Shown: positions 15,302 to 18,983 of the stretch, one piece after another
Numbering within the stretch: the stretch's first letter is position 1
How the letters are laid out: the number at the start of each line of letters is the position of its first letter
Assembly (NCBI GenBank): GCA_904501915.1
Contig: CAJGCV010000037.1
Coordinates: 1-18,983, forward strand
Length of the DNA: 18,983 nt
DNA from: an uncultured Akkermansia sp.
GTDB taxonomy: Bacteria; Verrucomicrobiota; Verrucomicrobiia; Verrucomicrobiales; Akkermansiaceae
Reading direction: 5' to 3'
The notes under the pieces: model-generated
Database searches by the model: none
The model's input: only the letters and a program-made list of their open reading frames with translations
Told to the model about the DNA's origin: nothing
Translations under genes and position numbers: made by a program

Positions 15302-17179
15302 GTGAGCTACCAGGTTTTTGCCAGAAAATACCGTCCCCGCACCTTCAAGGATGTGCTGGGCCAGGATCATGTTGTACGCACGCTTTGCAATGCCATAGAA
15401 CAGAAGCGCCTGGCGCATGCGTATCTGTTTGTAGGCCCCCGCGGCACCGGCAAAACCTCCACCGCGCGCATTTTCGCCAAGGCGCTCAACTGCTCCGGCG
15501 GCCCTAAGGTTGATTTTGACCCGGATGAGGATGTATGCCTGGAAATTGCCGAAGGCCGCAGCCTGGATGTACTGGAAATTGACGGCGCCTCCAACCGCGG
15601 TATCGACAACATACGCGACCTGCGCGACAACGTGCAGTTCACCCCCACCCGCGGGCAGTACCGCATCATCTACATTGACGAGGTGCACATGCTCACCAAG
15701 GAATCCTTCAACGCCCTGCTCAAAACGCTGGAGGAGCCGCCCGCACACGTGATGTTCATTTTTGCCACCACGGAGCCACACAAGATTCTGCCCACCATTC
15801 TCTCACGCTGCCAGCGGTTTGACCTGCGCCCGATACCGGCAGAAATCATCGCCAACCACCTGGTGAACATTGCTGCACTGGAAGGTGTGACCCTGAGTCT
15901 CCCGGCTGCCTTTGCCATTGCCCGCGTGGCCGATGGCGGCATGCGCGATGCCCAGTCCATGCTCGACCAGCTCGTCTCTTTCTGCGGCAACAACATTGAC
16001 GAGCAGAACGTGAACGACATTTTCGGTGTGACCAGCCGCGAAACCGTGGCACGCGCCCTGGCCTACATTCTGGACCGCCAGTTACCCAGCCTGCTGCACC
16101 TCGTGCACGAACTCTCTGAAGCCGGGCGCGACATGGGGCAGCTGCTCTCCGAAATCATGGGGGCGGTGCGCGAGCTGCTCATCAGCAAGGTTGCCCCGCA
16201 GGAAGCCAGCCTCTCCCTGCCTGAGGAATGGCGAGACTCCCTCAACCAGCTTCTCACCCGCACCCCGGCAGATAAAATCGTGCGCCTCATGGAAGTTCTC
16301 TCCAGCACAGAGGAACACATGCGCTGGAGCACCAACAAACGCCTGCACCTCGAAATGGGGCTCATTCAGGCCGTGCACTCACTGGCAGAAGCCAATATCA
16401 GTGACATCATCCGCGCGCTCAACGGCGCTCCCCTGCCCGAAACTCCCATTGCCACCACACAGCTGCCCAGCGTCCCCCTGGCATCTGCACCAGCTGCCCC
16501 CGTGGCAACCCCGGCAGCTGCGCCGGCGCCTGCCCCCGCACCGGTGGCACCGCCACCCCCTGCCCCGGAGCCACAACCCATGCCCGCCGGGCTGGAGCCC
16601 ATCGATGATGCTCCGCCCAGTTTTGAACTGAACCCCGACCTGGAGGACACCCCGCCCCCTGCGTTTGATGATGAGCCGGAGTGCCCGCAGGCTGGCGAAG
16701 AACCCCCCACCGCTGGCGGCATGACCCCCGCCAGCTGGGATTCCCTGCTCATGGCGCTGCGCGAGGCCTCCCCCCTGCAGGCTGGTGCCATTGGCAACAC
16801 CCTCTTCATCTCAGAGGATGACGGTCTGGTGACCATCGCCATTCACCCGGCAGATACCGACACGCGCGATGCCCTGCTGGGCGAAACACTCCGCGAGCTG
16901 ATGACAGAACTCGCCCCGCAGATATGCGGCCGCAGCATCACCCTGCGCCTGGTGACAGATGCCACCGTGCCGGAACCCCAGGCAGAGGAACCGCCGCCCC
17001 CCGCTCCACTCCCCGCGCCCGCCCCGCGCCCGGAAAAGAAACCCAAGGAACCGGAAAAGAAACCCCAGCCGGAAAAACCCGCCGCGCCCCCCTCCCTGCG
17101 CCCCACCGAAGAGGAATTCTACAATGACCCCCTCATTGAACTGGCGCTCAAGGAATTTCACGCCACTCTCATTAAATAA
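15302..17179 (+). CDS. dnaX: DNA polymerase III subunit tau/gamma
   Basis: Clamp-loader ATPase of the replicative polymerase, 625 aa. The N-terminus reads SYQVFARKYRPRTF after a GTG start at 15302, the usual DnaX beginning; the frame is open to a TTG at 15266 but that lies in the -35 box. AAA+ features: Walker A GPRGTGKT (45-52), Walker B IYIDEVHML (D126, E127), sensor region FIFATTEPHKI, and SRC arginine finger after PTIL. The zinc module is reduced: C64 (ALNCSGG) and C79 (DVCLEI) remain, and the other two usual Cys are absent (DFDPDED in between). Domain III continues to about 385. Then come a Pro/Ala-rich linker (about 400-440), an acidic segment, a folded C-terminal domain (about 475-550), a second Pro/Lys-rich linker and the tail FYNDPLIELALKEF. 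No A6G-type frameshift site was seen, so a gamma form is not predicted. Confidence 0.95.
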   Translation: MSYQVFARKYRPRTFKDVLGQDHVVRTLCNAIEQKRLAHAYLFVGPRGTGKTSTARIFAKALNCSGGPKVDFDPDEDVCLEIAEGRSLDVLEIDGASNRGIDNIRDLRDNVQFTPTRGQYRIIYIDEVHMLTKESFNALLKTLEEPPAHVMFIFATTEPHKILPTILSRCQRFDLRPIPAEIIANHLVNIAALEGVTLSLPAAFAIARVADGGMRDAQSMLDQLVSFCGNNIDEQNVNDIFGVTSRETVARALAYILDRQLPSLLHLVHELSEAGRDMGQLLSEIMGAVRELLISKVAPQEASLSLPEEWRDSLNQLLTRTPADKIVRLMEVLSSTEEHMRWSTNKRLHLEMGLIQAVHSLAEANISDIIRALNGAPLPETPIATTQLPSVPLASAPAAPVATPAAAPAPAPAPVAPPPPAPEPQPMPAGLEPIDDAPPSFELNPDLEDTPPPAFDDEPECPQAGEEPPTAGGMTPASWDSLLMALREASPLQAGAIGNTLFISEDDGLVTIAIHPADTDTRDALLGETLRELMTELAPQICGRSITLRLVTDATVPEPQAEEPPPPAPLPAPAPRPEKKPKEPEKKPQPEKPAAPPSLRPTEEEFYNDPLIELALKEFHATLIK

Positions 17180-17196
17180 CCATAACATCTACGCAC

Positions 17197-17499
17197 ATGA
17201 ACCTCCAGAAACTCATGAAGCAGGCCCAGGCCATGCAGGCCAACATGGCACAAGCCCAGGCCCGCCTGGCTGAAAAAGAATTCACCGCTGAAACCGCCGG
17301 TGGCAAAATCAAAGCCACCGCTGACGGCACTGGCATGATTAAAGCCCTCACCATCGACCCCGCCGTGGTTGACCCCGATGATGCCGAATTCCTGCAATCC
17401 CTCGTACTCAAAGCCGTGCAGGACGCCCTCAACGGCGCCAAGAACATGGCCGAGGCGGAAATGCGCAAAGTAACAGGCGGCCTGGGCTTCCCCATGTAA
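17197..17499 (+). CDS. ybaB: YbaB/EbfC-family nucleoid-associated protein
   Basis: Small cytoplasmic DNA-binding protein of 100 aa. The N-terminal helix has the family pattern (LQKLMKQAQAMQANMAQAQ), followed by the beta-sheet with AGGKIKATADG and IDPAVVD, and the C-terminal helix (LVLKAVQDALNGAKNMAEAEM) ending in GGLGFPM, a typical YbaB tail. Members form dimers that bind DNA without strong sequence preference. It lies 17 bases after the dnaX stop, the classic dnaX-ybaB arrangement, and is almost certainly cotranscribed. recR, the usual third gene, does not follow; a terminator does. Confidence 0.95.
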   Translation: MNLQKLMKQAQAMQANMAQAQARLAEKEFTAETAGGKIKATADGTGMIKALTIDPAVVDPDDAEFLQSLVLKAVQDALNGAKNMAEAEMRKVTGGLGFPM

Positions 17500-17532
17500 C
17501 CCACCTGCTTTTTCTCATTTATTTCACCCCGC

Positions 17533-17568
17533 AAAAAAACCCGCAGCCTTCCAGCTGCGGGCTTTTTT
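17533..17568. terminator. Bidirectional terminator between ybaB and the DUF6941-like gene
   Basis: An 8-bp stem, CCCGCAGC (17540-17547) with GCTGCGGG (17554-17561), has a 6-base loop and is flanked by A7 on the left and T6 on the right. It would serve both the plus-strand dnaX-ybaB operon and the convergent minus-strand gene ending at 17591. Confidence 0.9.
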
Positions 17569-17590
17569 GTATGTTGGAGCAATCAGAAAA

Positions 17591-18007
17591 TCAGGCCTGT
17601 TCGCCGCTCTGCACCATCACGAGGCGGAGGGGAGTGGAGGAAACAAGCTCGCCGTCGAGGGTGATGTTGATAGCGTAGGTACCCACCTTCTCGAAGCGAA
17701 GGCCCTGGAAGTTCATAATCAGGTTGCGGGTAAGGAAGGAAGCACCTTCGGGCAGAGCCACCTTGAGGTCACCCACGATGGGCATGCGCTCCTTGTCAAG
17801 CGGAGTACCGTCTTCATCGATGATGGAGATACCCAGCTTGTGGTCGCCGGAATCCTCCGGGGTGAGGCAAAGGCGCAGAGCCAGAGCGCAGGCGGGATGA
17901 ATCACGGGGAACTGACGGGCAAACAGGGTATCAAAGGCACCCTGCACGCAGAGCTTGCCCTGATAATCGGCGGCGTAGTCGCAAAGGACTGCTACTTGAA
18001 TATCCAT
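17591..18007 (-). CDS. DUF6941-like protein, unknown function
   Basis: 138-aa soluble, probably cytoplasmic protein without signal peptide. It has the layout I associate with DUF6941: an N-terminal strand (VAVLCDYAADYQGKL), V-G-AFDTLFA, then FPVIHPACALALRL, a short acidic turn, IIDEDGTPL, and a C-terminal NFQGLRFEKVGTYAINITLDG strand pair. The alternation suggests an immunoglobulin-like beta sandwich of one domain. No catalytic motif is evident. It is a single gene, convergent with ybaB across a bidirectional terminator, with a hairpin in its leader. The family assignment is from memory and moderately sure; the function is unknown. Confidence 0.7.
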   Translation of the reverse strand: MDIQVAVLCDYAADYQGKLCVQGAFDTLFARQFPVIHPACALALRLCLTPEDSGDHKLGISIIDEDGTPLDKERMPIVGDLKVALPEGASFLTRNLIMNFQGLRFEKVGTYAINITLDGELVSSTPLRLVMVQSGEQA

Positions 18008-18042
18008 GGTATGTTAATGTGTTGGTTTGTTGAGAATTGCTG

Positions 18043-18064
18043 TTTCCTTGAACAGGCAAGGAAA
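18043..18064 (-). promoter_or_regulatory. Leader hairpin upstream of the DUF6941-like gene
   Basis: TTTCCTTG (18043-18050) and CAAGGAAA (18057-18064) form a perfect 8-bp stem with a 6-base loop, 35 bases upstream of the ATG at 18007. It could stabilise the transcript or bind a regulator. The rest of the gap up to 18145 holds no gene. Confidence 0.4.
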
Positions 18065-18145
18065 AAAGACTCCTCTACTTCTACCACAAACTTCCCCGCT
18101 TGCAAGCACAAAATGTGATATAAACCACCCGCTGACACTATATGA

Positions 18146-18628
18146 TTATTCTGCAGCCATACCGGCACGCTTCAAAGCATCCCACCCGCCCTGCAGGGTG
18201 TAGATAGGCGCCTCAATCAGCCCGAGCTCGCGGAGCTCCGCAGCAATTTCCTCAGAAGCGGTGCATTCCGCCGTGCAGAACACCACAATGCATTCGTTCT
18301 TCTCCGCAGCCTCCAGCATGCGCGCAATGGCTGCATCTATCTGCTGCTGCATCTCAGCCCCTTTGCGGATGGGAAACATGCGGTTTTCTGCCAGCATGAG
18401 GTGGTTGAGCTCAAAATCGCTCTGGCTGCGCGCATCTATCCACACCACTCGCTCACCATACTGCGCTGCCAGGGTCTCCGGGCAGATACGTCCTGCCGGC
18501 AACTCCTCCTGCACGCAGACCGGCTGCCGCCGCGGCGCAAAGATAAGCCTATCTGCCCACCCCAGCACAAATGCCAGTATGAGCATGTAGATACCGAGCC
18601 GTAAGGCCTGTGTCCAGGTGTCCTTCAT
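18146..18628 (-). CDS. Membrane-anchored rhodanese-like protein
   Basis: 160-aa protein with one N-terminal membrane segment (LRLGIYMLILAFVLGWADRL, about residues 8-27) and a rhodanese-like domain (about 45-160). Rhodanese marks are VVWIDARSQSDFELNHL, the cysteine loop FCTAECTAS with C118 in the catalytic position, and the closing YTLQGGWDALKRAG. The loop lacks the Arg usual in sulfurtransferases and has a second Cys (C122), so persulfide transfer is likely but the substrate is open; a disulfide between C118 and C122 is possible. The start is the ATG at 18628; an upstream TTG at 18658 lies within the tRNA terminator. It lies downstream of tRNA-Gln on the same strand, and readthrough past that terminator could supply its transcription. 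Confidence 0.82.
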   Translation of the reverse strand: MKDTWTQALRLGIYMLILAFVLGWADRLIFAPRRQPVCVQEELPAGRICPETLAAQYGERVVWIDARSQSDFELNHLMLAENRMFPIRKGAEMQQQIDAAIARMLEAAEKNECIVVFCTAECTASEEIAAELRELGLIEAPIYTLQGGWDALKRAGMAAE

Positions 18629-18644
18629 GTGGGTTGCATCCGAC

Positions 18645-18674
18645 AAAAAAGCCCACAACCGGAAGTTGTGAGCT
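18645..18674 (-). terminator. Terminator of tRNA-Gln
   Basis: Minus strand: AGCTCACAAC with GTTGTGGGCT (plus 18665-18674 and 18650-18659) gives a 10-bp stem with one G-T pair and a 5-base loop, then about six T. It begins 8 bases after the tRNA 3' end. Confidence 0.85.
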
Positions 18675-18681
18675 TATTGAG

Positions 18682-18753
18682 TAGGGCTACAGGGACTCGA
18701 ACCCCGAATAGCGGTGCCAGAAACCGATGTGTTGCCAATTACACCATAGCCCT
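18682..18753 (-). tRNA. tRNA-Gln, anticodon CTG
   Basis: The 72-base cloverleaf on the minus strand has a perfect 7-bp acceptor stem (AGGGCTA/TAGCCCT), a D stem GTGT/ACAC with GG in the loop, and the anticodon loop TTCTGGC with CTG at plus-strand 18718-18720. The T arm is CGGGG-TTCGAAT-CCCTG with one G-T pair, and the discriminator is A. The first anticodon-stem pair (27-43) is a T-C mismatch, leaving four good pairs. CCA is not encoded and must be added after transcription. A strong promoter and a terminator flank it. Confidence 0.95.
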
Positions 18754-18772
18754 GTGTTCTTGGAACGGCGGG

Positions 18773-18801
18773 AGTATATACTCTTTCTCCCGTCCCGTCA
18801 A
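18773..18801 (-). promoter_or_regulatory. Promoter of tRNA-Gln
   Basis: Minus strand: TTGACG (plus 18796-18801, 5 of 6), a 17-base spacer and TATACT (18773-18778, 5 of 6). Transcription would start near 18766, about 13 bases before the tRNA 5' end. This is the best sigma-70-type match in the window. Confidence 0.8.
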
Positions 18802-18869
18802 GCCAAATCCTGATTTTTTTCATTTTTTTCTCCTTGTCGTCCGGTTCGCGTGAATAAAATTGCCTTCCT

Positions 18870-18903
18870 CCGGCAGCGCTTTTCATGTGGAACGCGCTGC
18901 CGG
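18870..18903. other. Perfect 10-bp hairpin near the right edge
   Basis: CCGGCAGCGC (18870-18879) and GCGCTGCCGG (18894-18903) pair perfectly around a 14-base loop. There is no T run on either side, so it is not a standard terminator. It sits between the tRNA promoter and a plus-strand promoter candidate. The region 18754-18983 contains no gene. Confidence 0.5.
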
Positions 18904-18917
18904 GTGGGTATTATTCA

Positions 18918-18947
18918 TTGCTCCTGCCGGGGGTGGGTCTGTATACT
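18918..18947 (+). promoter_or_regulatory. Plus-strand promoter candidate at the right edge
   Basis: TTGCTC (18918-18923), an 18-base spacer and TATACT (18942-18947, 5 of 6). It points out of the window towards a gene or RNA not contained here. Confidence 0.4.
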
Positions 18948-18983
18948 GCGCTTTGCCGTTTCAGGCATTGAACCTTCACCAAA

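Noticed and set aside
15302..17179. Programmed frameshift site for a gamma form of DnaX
   Set aside because: No AAAAAAG-type slippery heptamer followed by a stem was seen; the only A-rich spots (GAAAAGAAACCC near 17032) lie in the Lys/Pro linker and lack the pattern.

Overview
The window looks like chromosomal DNA from a gut-type, GC-rich, mucin-degrading Verrucomicrobiota bacterium, most likely Akkermansia or a close relative. This is inference from content, not a database match: a secreted GH84 hexosaminidase, two secreted GH29 fucosidases, a lactaldehyde reductase of the fucose pathway, an OprB-like outer-membrane porin (so diderm), and almost no Shine-Dalgarno sequences. No phage, transposase, CRISPR array or plasmid gene is visible.

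Layout. 113-3639 (+): a HAD phosphatase overlaps by 4 bases a secreted GH84 beta-N-acetylglucosaminidase with a CBM32-like module, followed by a strong terminator. 3714-3839: a non-coding cluster of nested palindromes. 3886-6076 (+): pdxH and an OprB-like porin. 6151-6456 (-): a small TRL-like lipoprotein. 6641-7801 (-): fucO. 7968-9905 and 10243-12186 (-): two tandem, closely similar GH29 alpha-L-fucosidases separated by a 337-base gap holding a 141-bp inverted-repeat element. 12310-12594 (+): an unrecognised two-helix membrane protein. 12620-15064 (-): a large exported coiled-coil/TPR protein. 15302-17499 (+): dnaX-ybaB with a shared bidirectional terminator. 17591-18007 (-): a DUF6941-like protein. 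18146-18628 (-): a membrane-anchored rhodanese-like protein. 18682-18753 (-): tRNA-Gln(CTG) with a clear promoter and terminator. The last 230 bases hold regulatory-looking sequence and no gene.

How the genes work together. The GH84 and GH29 enzymes would remove beta-GlcNAc and alpha-fucose from host glycans outside the cytoplasm. The OprB-like porin could pass released sugars. FucO would reduce the lactaldehyde made from fucose to 1,2-propanediol and regenerate NAD+. FucI, FucK and FucA are not in the window, so the pathway here is partial. dnaX-ybaB, pdxH and tRNA-Gln are housekeeping.

Notable: (i) no convincing Shine-Dalgarno sequence precedes any of the 13 protein genes, and at pdxH and dnaX, less clearly at fucO, a candidate -10 box lies 6-7 bases before the start codon, suggesting leaderless mRNAs; (ii) two different palindromic intergenic elements; (iii) a DnaX with only two of the four cysteines of the usual zinc module. 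No clearly new multi-gene system was found.
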